In this document: one piece after another, positions 1-6,187 of the stretch | Position numbering within the stretch: position 1 is the first letter of the stretch | Layout: every line of letters begins with the position of its first letter | DNA from: Methanobacteriota archaeon | GTDB taxonomy: Archaea > Halobacteriota > Methanocellia > Methanocellales > Methanocellaceae | Assembly: GCA_023436075.1 (NCBI GenBank) | Contig: JAEZKS010000221.1 | Location: 1 to 12,679 of the forward strand | Direction of reading: 5' to 3' | Length of the DNA: 12,679 bases | The notes under the pieces: generated by a model | The model's database searches: none | Told to the model about the DNA's origin: nothing | What the model saw: the letters and a program-made list of their open reading frames with translations, nothing else | Translations under genes and position numbers: made by a program

Positions 1-113
1 GACCCATGTCCATCGAGAAGGTCAAGGAAATCCCGCAGATGGGCAGGTTCGCCATCAGAGACATGGGCCAGACTGTCGCCGCCGGCGTAGTCATGGACAT
101 CAAGTCGAAATAA
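1..113 (+). CDS. tuf: Translation elongation factor EF-1 alpha (EF-Tu), 3' end only
   Basis: Only the last 36 full codons are present, ending at TAA 111-113. The readable tail contains IEKVKEIPQMGRFAIRDMGQ followed by TVAAGVV, which is the conserved end of domain III of archaeal/eukaryotic EF-1 alpha. The protein is the GTPase that delivers aminoacyl-tRNA to the ribosome. Its position directly before rps10 is the classic archaeal order (fusA-tuf-rps10), which supports the assignment. The gene continues to the left of the window, so the GTPase motifs cannot be inspected here. Confidence 0.93.
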   Translation, partial: PMSIEKVKEIPQMGRFAIRDMGQTVAAGVVMDIKSK

Positions 114-124
114 GCGGATACGGT

Positions 125-166
125 GGAGGGCAAACTTTATTGCATAAGGCAACATCGTTGCCCTCC
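125..166 (+). other. Stem-loop between tuf and rps10
   Basis: GGAGGGCAA (125-133) is perfectly complementary to TTGCCCTCC (158-166), a 9-bp stem with a 24-base loop. The loop has TTGC (140-143) and GCAA (149-152), which can pair with each other or compete for parts of the main stem, so alternative folds exist. It ends about 15 bases before the rps10 ribosome binding site. It could be an RNA-processing or attenuation element or a partial terminator. The role is inferred only from complementarity. The A/T stretch at 134-145 could alternatively be a weak promoter. Confidence 0.5.
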
Positions 167-195
167 TCCATTTCTTATTACAGGAGACCCCAAAC

Positions 196-510
196 ATGGC
201 AAACCAGAAAGCGAGAATTCGACTCTCCGGCACCAGCCCGACCAAGTTAGACGATGTGTGCGGGCAGGTAAGGAAAATCGCCGAGAAGACCGGCGTCAGC
301 ATTTCCGGCCCCGTACCTCTCCCGACGAAGCGCCTGATCGTCCCGACCAGGAAGAGCCCGAGCGGCGAAGGCACGGCAACCTGGGAACACTGGGAAATGC
401 GTGTCCATAAGCGTCTGATTGACATTGACGCGGACGAGCGCGCGCTGAGGCAGCTCATGCGCATCCAGGTGCCGAAGGACATCAACATCGAGATCGTCCT
501 GAAGGACTGA
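196..510 (+). CDS. rps10: 30S ribosomal protein S10
   Basis: A 104-residue protein of the usual size for archaeal S10 (uS10). Diagnostic segments are ARIRLSGTSPTKLD near the N-terminus, the loop GPVPLPTKRLIVPTRKSP (about residues 38-55), the WEHWEMRVHKRLIDID block (about 63-78) and the closing VPKDINIEIVLKD. S10 sits in the 30S head and contributes to tRNA/mRNA handling; in bacteria it also binds NusB. Start ATG 196 is preceded by AGGAGA (182-187) at a normal distance. It follows tuf by 82 bases and is probably in the same transcript, although the intervening stem-loop may tune expression. Three hairpins follow directly. Confidence 0.97.
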   Translation: MANQKARIRLSGTSPTKLDDVCGQVRKIAEKTGVSISGPVPLPTKRLIVPTRKSPSGEGTATWEHWEMRVHKRLIDIDADERALRQLMRIQVPKDINIEIVLKD

Positions 511-517
511 GACAAAA

Positions 518-592
518 CGTATCCTTGTTCAAGGATACGATCACCTCCATTATCCTTATCATAAGGATTGATTCGGGGTTTTTATAACCCCG
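518..592 (+). terminator. Three consecutive hairpins after rps10
   Basis: Hairpin 1: CGTATCCTT (518-526)/AAGGATACG (531-539), 9 bp with a 4-base loop. Hairpin 2: ATCCTTAT (552-559)/ATAAGGAT (561-568). Hairpin 3: CGGGGTT (574-580)/AACCCCG (586-592), with a TTTAT loop. The arms of hairpins 1 and 2 share ATCCTT/AAGGAT, so an alternative long-range pairing between them is possible. The array begins 8 bases after the S10 stop and probably terminates or processes the end of the translation operon. No strong T-run follows, so 3'-end protection is an alternative. Confidence 0.65.
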
Positions 593-770
593 CCCTAACT
601 TCTTTTCACGTGGGCATGATGCCATAACGGCCACGATGCCATTTACAAGCCAGTTGAAAAAGAATTATGACTTTTATGAAGTTTCTTATGCGGGATAGGA
701 GTTACATTTTCGCCCGCTTTTGACAGATTTTTACTTTTAATCGCTGAATTACCGTTTTATAAGGAAACGG

Positions 771-782
771 TTATTATATAAC
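771..782 (+). promoter_or_regulatory. Likely TATA box for the HAMP sensor gene
   Basis: TTATTATATAAC is an A/T box typical of archaeal promoters, lying about 37-48 bases before the TTG start at 819. Transcription starting about 25 bases downstream would leave a short leader containing the AAGGTG binding site. A second A/T box, GTTTTATAAG, lies at about 754-763. The box is bracketed by AACGG direct repeats (about 766-770 and 780-784). Confidence 0.45.
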
Positions 783-818
783 GGCTCGTTTTAAGTTTTT
801 AACCCGTAAGGTGTTATA

Positions 819-1670
819 TTGGTAAAGTTACTTAACAGCCTGATCACAAAACTCACTGTGAGTTTCATAATACTGATATTGATCGTATCGTGTCTGACCT
901 TCTTCTATACGTATAACGAGACCAAGAACGCGCTGAAGGACCGGATGCAGAACGAGCTCAAGGCAGTAGCCAGCGTGGCCGCCACGCAGATTAATGGCAC
1001 ATTAGTTGCCGCATTACAGCCCGGCGACGAGGGCTCTGCCGCATTTCTGGCGATCAACCAGCAACTGAATGCCATGAGAGATTCCAATCCTGATATCCTG
1101 TACATCTACCTGATGCGGCAGAACGGTGACGCTGTCGAATTCGTCGTCGACGCCGATTACGGCCTGAACGAGAACGGCGCGAGCATCGGGCAGGCTTACG
1201 AGGAGCCGAACGACGAGCTGTTGGCAGGCTTTGCCGAACCAGGCGCGGACGAGGAGTTCACCACTGACGAATGGGGCACTGTGCTCTCGGGCTATGCGCC
1301 TGTGAAGGATACCGACGGTAACATCGTGGGCCTCCTTGGAGTGGACATGGACAGCGCAAAGGTTCTGTCTCAGCAAGAGTTCATCGGCAACACGATCTAT
1401 CTGATCATCGGCATCAGCATATTGATCGCCGCCCTCATGATCGGCTACTTTGTCATGAACATCATTCGCGACATCGGCAAGCTGAACCGCTCTGCCGAAA
1501 AGATCAGCAAAGGTGACCTCGACGTAGTCGTGGACGTCCGGAGAAAGGATGAAGTAGGCGAACTGGCAGACTCTTTCAGCCGGATGGTCGCCAGCATAAA
1601 GTTCGAGCGTATGTCGTTCCAGGAAGACCTGGCAGCCGCGAAAGCCGCCGCTCCCGAAATCAAGAAGTGA
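819..1670 (+). CDS. Membrane sensor: extracellular Cache-like domain plus HAMP, no output domain
   Basis: A 283-residue protein. TM1 spans about residues 10-31, followed by an outside domain of about 155 residues that ends in GYAPVKDTDGNIVGLLGVDMDS (interrupted here only for naming: key residues G158, D164, D179), a signature of Cache ligand-binding domains. TM2 is about 191-213. A HAMP linker (about 212-265, with SAEKISKGDLD and RRKDEVGELADSF) follows, then only a short Ala-rich tail. No kinase, methyl-accepting or cyclase domain follows, so the signal must be passed to a partner. The start is TTG 819 with AAGGTG (808-813) five bases upstream; GTG 858 is possible but would cut TM1. The stop overlaps the next gene, suggesting coupled translation. 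Ligand unknown. Confidence 0.85.
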   Translation: MVKLLNSLITKLTVSFIILILIVSCLTFFYTYNETKNALKDRMQNELKAVASVAATQINGTLVAALQPGDEGSAAFLAINQQLNAMRDSNPDILYIYLMRQNGDAVEFVVDADYGLNENGASIGQAYEEPNDELLAGFAEPGADEEFTTDEWGTVLSGYAPVKDTDGNIVGLLGVDMDSAKVLSQQEFIGNTIYLIIGISILIAALMIGYFVMNIIRDIGKLNRSAEKISKGDLDVVVDVRRKDEVGELADSFSRMVASIKFERMSFQEDLAAAKAAAPEIKK

Positions 1671-1912
1671 TCGGGGGTGAGGCGTTGAGCGTTCTTTCGC
1701 AGAAAGTGCTGACAGTTACCATCGACTACATCGGCCCTTCGTCAGAGGCGTTCCTGAGGCGACAGTCCAGTCACCACCTGAACGGCCTTTCTTTCGATGA
1801 CCTCGATAATCAGCATCTCCCCGAGCTCGCCAAATGGGTCAAAGTCTCGGCCGGGCTGCTGATCGATAAGAGCCGTGCAGCCGAGCTGTCCGATAAGATA
1901 TTGAAACTATGA
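1667..1912 (+). CDS. Small unrecognised protein coupled to the HAMP sensor
   Basis: 81 residues if it begins at GTG 1667, which overlaps the upstream TGA. TTG 1685 (75 residues) is equally plausible because GGGGGTGA (1673-1680) lies four bases before it. The protein is soluble with no membrane segment. Recognisable features are LTVTIDYIGPSSEAFLRRQ, then HLNGLSFDDLD, then ELAKWVKVSAGLLIDKSRAAEL, ending in a Lys/Leu helix. It suggests a small alpha/beta or helical domain. I do not recognise the family. The tight coupling to a sensor lacking an output domain makes it a candidate signalling partner, but that is inference. It could also be a tail domain of a sensor that was split. Confidence 0.7.
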   Translation: MIGGEALSVLSQKVLTVTIDYIGPSSEAFLRRQSSHHLNGLSFDDLDNQHLPELAKWVKVSAGLLIDKSRAAELSDKILKL

Positions 1913-2009
1913 CCGGATTGACACGTAACGAAAATCTGGCATGGATGAAAACCATGTCGGGAAATCATTACATGCCCTGCCCTGGTTAAACAATGGGCAC
2001 CTTCGTGCC

Positions 2010-2033
2010 GTTCACGCACGCATATGCGTGAAC
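2010..2033. other. 9-bp stem-loop
   Basis: GTTCACGCA (2010-2018) pairs perfectly with TGCGTGAAC (2025-2033) around a 6-base loop. It immediately precedes and partly overlaps the 28-bp dispersed repeat at 2026-2053. It may serve as a terminator for the sensor gene pair that ends at 1912, although it lacks a T-run. No longer open gene is supported between 1913 and 2853. Confidence 0.45.
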
Positions 2034-2053
2034 GAGCCGAAGGGCTCTCTTGT
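2026..2053. repeat. Dispersed 28-bp repeat, single copy
   Basis: The segment GCGTGAACGAGCCGAAGG followed by GCTCTCTTGT matches 10721-10748 at 26 of 28 positions. Here it occurs once; at the other site its core is tandemly triplicated. The core GAGCC (2034-2038)/GGCTC (2043-2047) forms a small hairpin. Both sites are intergenic and both lie 60-190 bases upstream of a CCAAG/CTTGG inverted-repeat element, so the two repeat types appear associated. Confidence 0.7.
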
Positions 2054-2109
2054 AAACGCACGGCAGAAGTCCGCATCGATTTGAATAACTATTTAGTATG
2101 AAAATCGTC

Positions 2110-2662
2110 TTGGCGATCTTGGCGCTCCTTGGCAGTTCTTGGCGAGCTAAAACCGTGTCCTGCTTTTCTCTACACTCAGCCTGATCCAGACAAGAACCAT
2201 AATTTTTATAGTCGTTCCTGAAAGGTCTTAAGCTCTGTCTTCGCTGGACGCAACGAATGCGGCGATAGTTAAAAAGGTATTGTGTCCTGTTTCAACGTCT
2301 CTGCGGTCTCTGCGCTTCCTCTGCGCGCTCTGCGAGAATAAAACAGTTCTCTGGTACTCGACACATAGCCTGAAACAGGGCATCGTCCCCAACCCTGTAG
2401 TGCAGTGCGATGGACGAAGATTCCCGCAGAGATCGCAGAGACGGCGCAGAGATCGCAGAGACGGTCATAGAATAAAAACGTGCATAGAAACGTATGAAAC
2501 CTTTCACAAACAACTATAGACCGGCATTCGTAGCACGTTAATTCCTGTTAGGACTCCTCAACCGTGTCAGGACAACGACGAGAAACCGGGCCCGGGTAAT
2601 GCGACCCGTACTGGTGCAGTTTCAGCTCGCTAAGAACCGCCAAGGAGCGCCAAGATCGCCAA
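2110..2662. repeat. Long outer inverted repeat with CTTGGC/GCCAAG arms (element 1)
   Basis: The left arm 2110-2148 and right arm 2624-2662 are complementary at 37 of 39 positions. The left arm contains CTTGGC starting at 2109, 2118, 2128 and 2138 (spacing 9, 10, 10); the right arm holds the matching GCCAAG words. The right arm is followed by a run of seven T (2663-2669), so a plus-strand transcript would end like a terminator. The arms enclose about 475 bases with no supported gene, including a TATA-like TTTTTATA (2203-2210), a second inverted repeat, and a CCGGGCCCGG palindrome (2586-2595). Short open frames inside are simple by-products of the repeats. Confidence 0.8.
2296..2463. repeat. 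Inner inverted repeat with CTCTGCG/CGCAGAG arms (nested in element 1)
   Basis: The left arm 2296-2334 and right arm 2425-2463 are complementary at 33 of 39 positions. CTCTGCG occurs at 2299, 2308, 2319 and 2328; CGCAGAG occurs at 2425, 2434, 2445 and 2454. The spacing 9, 11, 9 is exactly mirrored, and the mismatches fall only in the spacers between words. An extra pair CCTGTTTCA (2286-2294)/TGAAACAGG (2371-2379) overlaps it and offers an alternative fold. The arrangement is the same architecture as the outer repeat but with a different word. Confidence 0.8.
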
Positions 2663-2853
2663 TTTTTTTCTAATATATGCCTATGCTGCAAGCTCATTTG
2701 CATTTCTTGAGATCGTCAGGCTTGCGATGATTGCCCTGCCCATTTTTCATTGCTGGCAACATTACCGAAAAAATTAGAATTTATTGCTTTTTCATGTCCA
2801 TAGCCATTTATCATTGCGTCCTCAACCGTATTTTTATGCAGCGGTGAATGTCG

Positions 2854-4050
2854 ATGGCGCGCAGCAGCGAGTTGAAGTTTCTGATCATATCGATCCCCCT
2901 TTTACTGCTGGCTATCATCGTCATTCTGGCACAGCCTGTTTTTGCCCCGGATGCCGTACGTGAAAGCATCAGCGTCGGAGGCGACACAAGTCTGCCCTTA
3001 GACCTGATCAAGCTCCCTCCGGGCTTCAAGATCGATATCTATGCAGATAACGTGCCGAACGCTCGCCAGATGGCGCTGAGTCCGAACGGGACGCTATTCG
3101 TCGGAACGAGGGACGCAGGAAACGTCTACGCAGTCCTCGACAACGACCGTGACGGAAAAGCCGACGAAGTCATTACCATCGCGAAGGGCCTGCATATGCC
3201 GAACGGCGTCGCCTTCCGTAACGGCTCACTGTACGTGATGGAAGTCAATCGCCTGCTCCGTTACGATGACATCGAGAATCATCTCCGGGACCCGCCTTCT
3301 CCTGTCACTATAAACGATAGCTATCCCACCGATGAATGGCACGGCTGGAAATACATCGCGTTCGGGCCTGACGGAAGACTGTACATACCGATCGGTGCGC
3401 CGTGCAACATTTGCGATCCTCCGTCGCCCTATGCCTCGATCACCCGCCTGAACGCCGACGGCACTGGTTTTGAGATATACGCCCGTGGTATACGTAACAC
3501 GGTGGGCTTCGACTGGGACCCGGTGACCGGCGAACTATGGTTCACTGAGAATGGCCGGGACTACATGGGCAACGACCAGCCGCCGGACGAGCTTGATAAA
3601 GCGCCGCATGCCGGCATGGACTTCGGGTTCCCATACGTGCACGGCCACAATATCGCGGACCCCGAGTTCGGCGATGGGCACAGCCCCTCGGAGTTCACGC
3701 TGCCTGAGGCCGAGTTCGATGCACACGTAGCCGCTCTGGGCATGAAATTTTATGCCGGGAACATGTTCCCGCCGGAGTATCGGAATAACATCTTTATCGC
3801 CGAGCACGGCTCCTGGAACCGGGACACGCCAATCGGCTACCGGCTGGAATACGTCGCTCTCGACAGGAGCCGGAACGTTACCAGACAAAGCATATTCGCC
3901 GAAGGATGGCTGCAAGATGACGGCAAGGCATGGGGACGGCCGGTGGACGTGCTCGTGATGCCTGACGGATCGCTGCTCGTGTCCGACGATACGGCTAATG
4001 TCATTTACCGGATCTCGTACACGATGAGTACGGCGGGCGCGTCAGGTTAA
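2854..4050 (+). CDS. Membrane-anchored PQQ-dependent sugar dehydrogenase-like beta-propeller
   Basis: 398 residues from ATG 2854. I prefer this over ATG 2848 because GGTGA (2843-2847) would otherwise touch the start codon. A hydrophobic segment (about 8-29) anchors or exports the protein; the rest is a six-bladed propeller of the soluble glucose/sorbosone dehydrogenase class. Seen: LPPGFKIDIYADNVPNAR, LHMPNGVAFRNGSLYV, DEWHGWKYIAFGPDGRLY, GAPCNIC, GIRNTVGFDWDP, ELWFTENGRD, AEHGSWNR, and a closing LLVSDDTANVIYRI. His163 in WHGW aligns with the catalytic histidine of bacterial glucose dehydrogenase by its spacing to GPD. The substrate is unknown. Use of PQQ in an archaeon is unproven; it may act with another cofactor or as a non-enzymatic propeller. 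No twin-arginine motif is present. Confidence 0.85.
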   Translation: MARSSELKFLIISIPLLLLAIIVILAQPVFAPDAVRESISVGGDTSLPLDLIKLPPGFKIDIYADNVPNARQMALSPNGTLFVGTRDAGNVYAVLDNDRDGKADEVITIAKGLHMPNGVAFRNGSLYVMEVNRLLRYDDIENHLRDPPSPVTINDSYPTDEWHGWKYIAFGPDGRLYIPIGAPCNICDPPSPYASITRLNADGTGFEIYARGIRNTVGFDWDPVTGELWFTENGRDYMGNDQPPDELDKAPHAGMDFGFPYVHGHNIADPEFGDGHSPSEFTLPEAEFDAHVAALGMKFYAGNMFPPEYRNNIFIAEHGSWNRDTPIGYRLEYVALDRSRNVTRQSIFAEGWLQDDGKAWGRPVDVLVMPDGSLLVSDDTANVIYRISYTMSTAGASG

Positions 4051-4067
4051 GGCAGCGTTGAGCTGCC
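4051..4067. terminator. Hairpin between convergent genes
   Basis: GGCAGC (4051-4056) pairs with GCTGCC (4062-4067) around a 5-base loop, starting immediately after the propeller stop codon. It lies in the 51-base gap between that gene and the convergent lipoprotein gene, so it may serve either strand. No T-run follows. Confidence 0.5.
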
Positions 4068-4101
4068 CATGGTGTTCGCTATGTCACAATGTCCGCCGTG
4101 T

Positions 4102-4956
4102 TTATGGAAAGTCTATGCCGCTCCCTATTTTCACCACGCGGTTACTGGCCGGGTCGGCCAGGACGTAGATCGGATCGTAGGTCGTAGTGCCGTCGGTGAC
4201 GTTAATGATCACCATCGGATACGCGAGGACGTAGCGGTATGGATATCCAATCTCGTAGCCGTAGACGCTGAAATCGCTCATGGCAGCGTTATGGTTGCCG
4301 AGTTCTTTCCTCACGGTGGCATTTCTCATCGCCAGCGCGGAGATCTGGTCTTTTTGGTCCTGCGAGAGGCTCATGCCCTTTATGTAGCCTGTATCGACGA
4401 CGGTTACGTTCCTGTACTGGTGTAAGCCGCCGCTGGCATCGCGTTCGTCGACTCCGCCCTCAACGGCTAAAAATGTCGCTCCCGGAGCCGGCGAAACGCC
4501 CTGTCTGGGCACGAAGCCGATGTCGGCTACCCTGTTCTGGTCCATGTCTACTAAGGCGATCACGTTGACCCCCGCCTCGCTGGCGTTACCAGCGATGATC
4601 TCGACGGCAGGCAGTGTCCGGATACGATCGAAATCAGGTCCGATCTCCCGGAAGCTCATGTAACCGGCATTGCCCTGCATGTAGATAGTATTCCTCACGA
4701 ATTGATCGCCGTCCTGATGCGTGCTGCGCCATGCGGTCTTCAGGATGCGCTCCCGGACGTAAGGATCGGAGGTAGCCGTGCTGTAAATGCTGGTCTTCTG
4801 CTCCTGGGTCAGTACGGCAGCAGGTTCCAGTGTCGGCGAAGGGCTCGCCGTGGGCGAAGGCGAGGGTTGCGGAGTGGTATTCTGTACACAGTTGATCGAC
4901 GTCGCGACAATCAATAGAAGTAGCGCCATCAGCGCAAAGTATCTGGCGTTTTTCAT
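4102..4956 (-). CDS. Predicted lipoprotein with two copies of a small domain
   Basis: 284 residues; the ATG is preceded by GGAGG with a six-base gap. The N-terminus is a signal peptide (about 1-22) with Cys23 in TSINC, a loose lipobox, followed by a Pro/Ser/Thr linker (about 27-45) typical of archaeal surface lipoproteins. The rest appears internally duplicated: LTQEQKTSIYSTA (49-61) with VRERI resembles LSQDQKDQISALA (197-209) with VRKEL, and VIALVDMDQNRVADIG (132-147) resembles PIYVLADPASNRVVKIG (262-278). The layout is reminiscent of PepSY-like domains but I cannot assign it firmly. It acts outside the cell. No partner is evident; it converges on the propeller gene. Confidence 0.75.
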   Translation of the reverse strand: MKNARYFALMALLLLIVATSINCVQNTTPQPSPSPTASPSPTLEPAAVLTQEQKTSIYSTATSDPYVRERILKTAWRSTHQDGDQFVRNTIYMQGNAGYMSFREIGPDFDRIRTLPAVEIIAGNASEAGVNVIALVDMDQNRVADIGFVPRQGVSPAPGATFLAVEGGVDERDASGGLHQYRNVTVVDTGYIKGMSLSQDQKDQISALAMRNATVRKELGNHNAAMSDFSVYGYEIGYPYRYVLAYPMVIINVTDGTTTYDPIYVLADPASNRVVKIGSGIDFP

Positions 4957-5103
4957 TTTCGGCCTCCGGGAATATCATTCTATAGCGCTACGTGCCAATA
5001 AAGCTTGTCCTGTCGTCGTACCGTACGACAAAAAGAAAAGAAACAATCGTCCGTTACATGGCGGCCGGCACAGGGCTCTGACCATTGCGACGGGCTATTT
5101 GCG

Positions 5104-5113
5104 TTTTTATACG
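5104..5113 (+). promoter_or_regulatory. Possible TATA box for the DUF2284 gene
   Basis: GTTTTTATAC is an A/T box about 75-80 bases before the ATG at 5185. It lies in the 228-base divergent gap 4957-5184, which otherwise shows no gene. On the opposite strand, CTTTATTGG and GCTATAGAATG (about 4970-5005) are possible promoter boxes for the lipoprotein gene. Confidence 0.35.
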
Positions 5114-5184
5114 TTATTCGCCGCATCAATCACTATCGCGGAGAACAACGTAAAAATAGCCACGGGGCTGATCTTCAAGAGATC

Positions 5185-5760
5185 ATGCCTTCCGATGTCT
5201 TCGAGCAGCACCTGAAAAGCCTGGCCCAGGAACTCGGCCTGCAAATCCGGCGCATGTCCGCTTTCGATATCCGGGTAGAGGACTGGGTTCGGCTGAAATG
5301 TCAGTACGGATGTCCTAACTATGGGCGGCGTCTCACATGCCCGCCGTACAGCCCTGAGCCGGCGACTATGCGTGCCATCATGGAAAACTACGAGACTGCG
5401 TTCCTGCTCCGCTTCGACGCTCCGGCCAGGTCACGGGAGGCAGACATGGCCGTAGAGAAAGATGGCATGGAGCAGGCCATCGATGCCTTCCTGAGGCTGG
5501 AGCGTTTTGCTTTCCTGAACGGCTACCCAAAGGCCTTCACGTTTGGCCTCAACTATTGTCCCGGTTGCCATGTCTGCAGCGTCGAAGAAGGTGCAGGCGC
5601 GTGCAAACGTCCGCAGATGGCCCGTCCTTCGCCGGAGAGCTGCGGCATCGACATTCGTAAACTGCTGGAGAGCGTCGGCTGGGACCGGGACGCCCGGGGC
5701 ATCGACGTGCTGAAAAAGGAAGACAGGGTATCGCTCATATCGCTGCTTTTGCTGGAGTGA
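5185..5760 (+). CDS. DUF2284 cysteine-rich metal-binding protein
   Basis: 191 residues from ATG 5185. The reading frame is open upstream to 5005, but that part is Arg/Lys-rich and unlike the family. Eight cysteines are arranged as KCQYGCPNYGRRLTCPPYSP (C39, C43, C52), CPGCHVC (C125, C128, C131), C140 and C153. This is the signature of DUF2284, a family predicted to bind metal, probably an iron-sulfur cluster, common in methanogens and anaerobes. The biochemical role is not established. No clear ribosome binding site; GGGGCTGATC (5164-5173) resembles the anti-Shine-Dalgarno complement but is 11 bases away. The gene stands alone. Confidence 0.85.
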   Translation: MPSDVFEQHLKSLAQELGLQIRRMSAFDIRVEDWVRLKCQYGCPNYGRRLTCPPYSPEPATMRAIMENYETAFLLRFDAPARSREADMAVEKDGMEQAIDAFLRLERFAFLNGYPKAFTFGLNYCPGCHVCSVEEGAGACKRPQMARPSPESCGIDIRKLLESVGWDRDARGIDVLKKEDRVSLISLLLLE

Positions 5761-5800
5761 CACCATGGGACGATGGCACAACGGACACCATGAAGCCGTT

Positions 5801-5815
5801 TTAAGGCAGCCTTAA
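5801..5815. terminator. Palindrome after the DUF2284 gene
   Basis: TTAAGGC (5801-5807) pairs with GCCTTAA (5809-5815) around one base, about 40 bases after the stop at 5760. In RNA the closing pairs would open to a small loop. It is a candidate 3'-end signal, weakly supported because no T-run follows. Confidence 0.3.
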
Positions 5816-5864
5816 CCGGACTACATGGTATATAGTCATTTGCAAGTTAGTTTATACGCTATCA

Positions 5865-5989
5865 GTGGTGTTACACAAGGTTCACCAGGTCCACCAAGCG
5901 CACGAAGTCTAAAAAACATGGCTATGGTAATCCATTTTCTATAAAACTTGGTGTACGTTGTGGACTTGGCGGACTTGGCGTTAAACCAC
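5865..5989. repeat. Imperfect inverted repeat with CCACCAAG/CTTGG arms (element 2)
   Basis: The arm 5865-5908 is complementary to 5946-5989 at 31 of 44 positions, and several differences are of the G-T wobble type. The left arm contains CACCAGGTC, CACCAAGCG and CACGAAGTC in a row (9-base period); the right arm contains GGACTTGGC and GGACTTGGC (9-base period). The loop is about 37 bases and A/T-rich. It lies in the gap 5761-6187, which has no supported gene. It is the most diverged of the three related elements in the window. Confidence 0.7.
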
Positions 5990-6053
5990 AGGATAGCCTG
6001 TACAAAAGCATTCAGAAAAGACTATATTGTGGCCGTTATGCCCGTTGTGTAAT

Positions 6054-6065
6054 TACTAATTAGTA
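6054..6065. promoter_or_regulatory. 12-bp perfect palindrome upstream of the PAS sensor
   Basis: TACTAATTAGTA is a perfect palindrome in A/T-rich DNA about 123 bases before the sensor start. It could be a binding site for a dimeric regulator. No second copy was seen, though TACTAG...CTAGTA at 9441-9461 is similar in sequence. Confidence 0.3.
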
Positions 6066-6175
6066 CTTCGATAGATCACGTTTATTAGTCCTCTGGATTA
6101 ATCTCTGCTTACTGAGATGCCGATCGCGGGGCAGATGCTGTCCGACCCCGCCTTTGCGGAGGCGTTGTCATAGAT

Positions 6176-6185
6176 CATTATAAAC
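6176..6185 (+). promoter_or_regulatory. Possible TATA box of the PAS-GAF-DUF835 gene
   Basis: CATTATAAAC ends only two bases before ATG 6188 and lies about 18-27 bases before the in-frame ATG 6203. That spacing is what a leaderless transcript starting at 6203 would show. It therefore bears on which start codon is used. Confidence 0.35.
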
Positions 6186-6187
6186 GG

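Noticed and set aside
2280..2519. 79-codon open frame (SLRSLRFLCALC type) and its opposite-strand partner
   Set aside because: It is produced by the CTCTGCG/CGCAGAG repeat words; open frames exist on both strands, with no ribosome binding site and no domain.
1913..2853. tRNA or known RNA gene in the large gap
   Set aside because: No cloverleaf, CCA-end or recognisable RNA core was seen; only repeats and hairpins.
5005..5184. N-terminal extension of the DUF2284 protein
   Set aside because: The extra 60 residues are basic, low in family-like features and cover the likely promoter; the family begins near the ATG at 5185.
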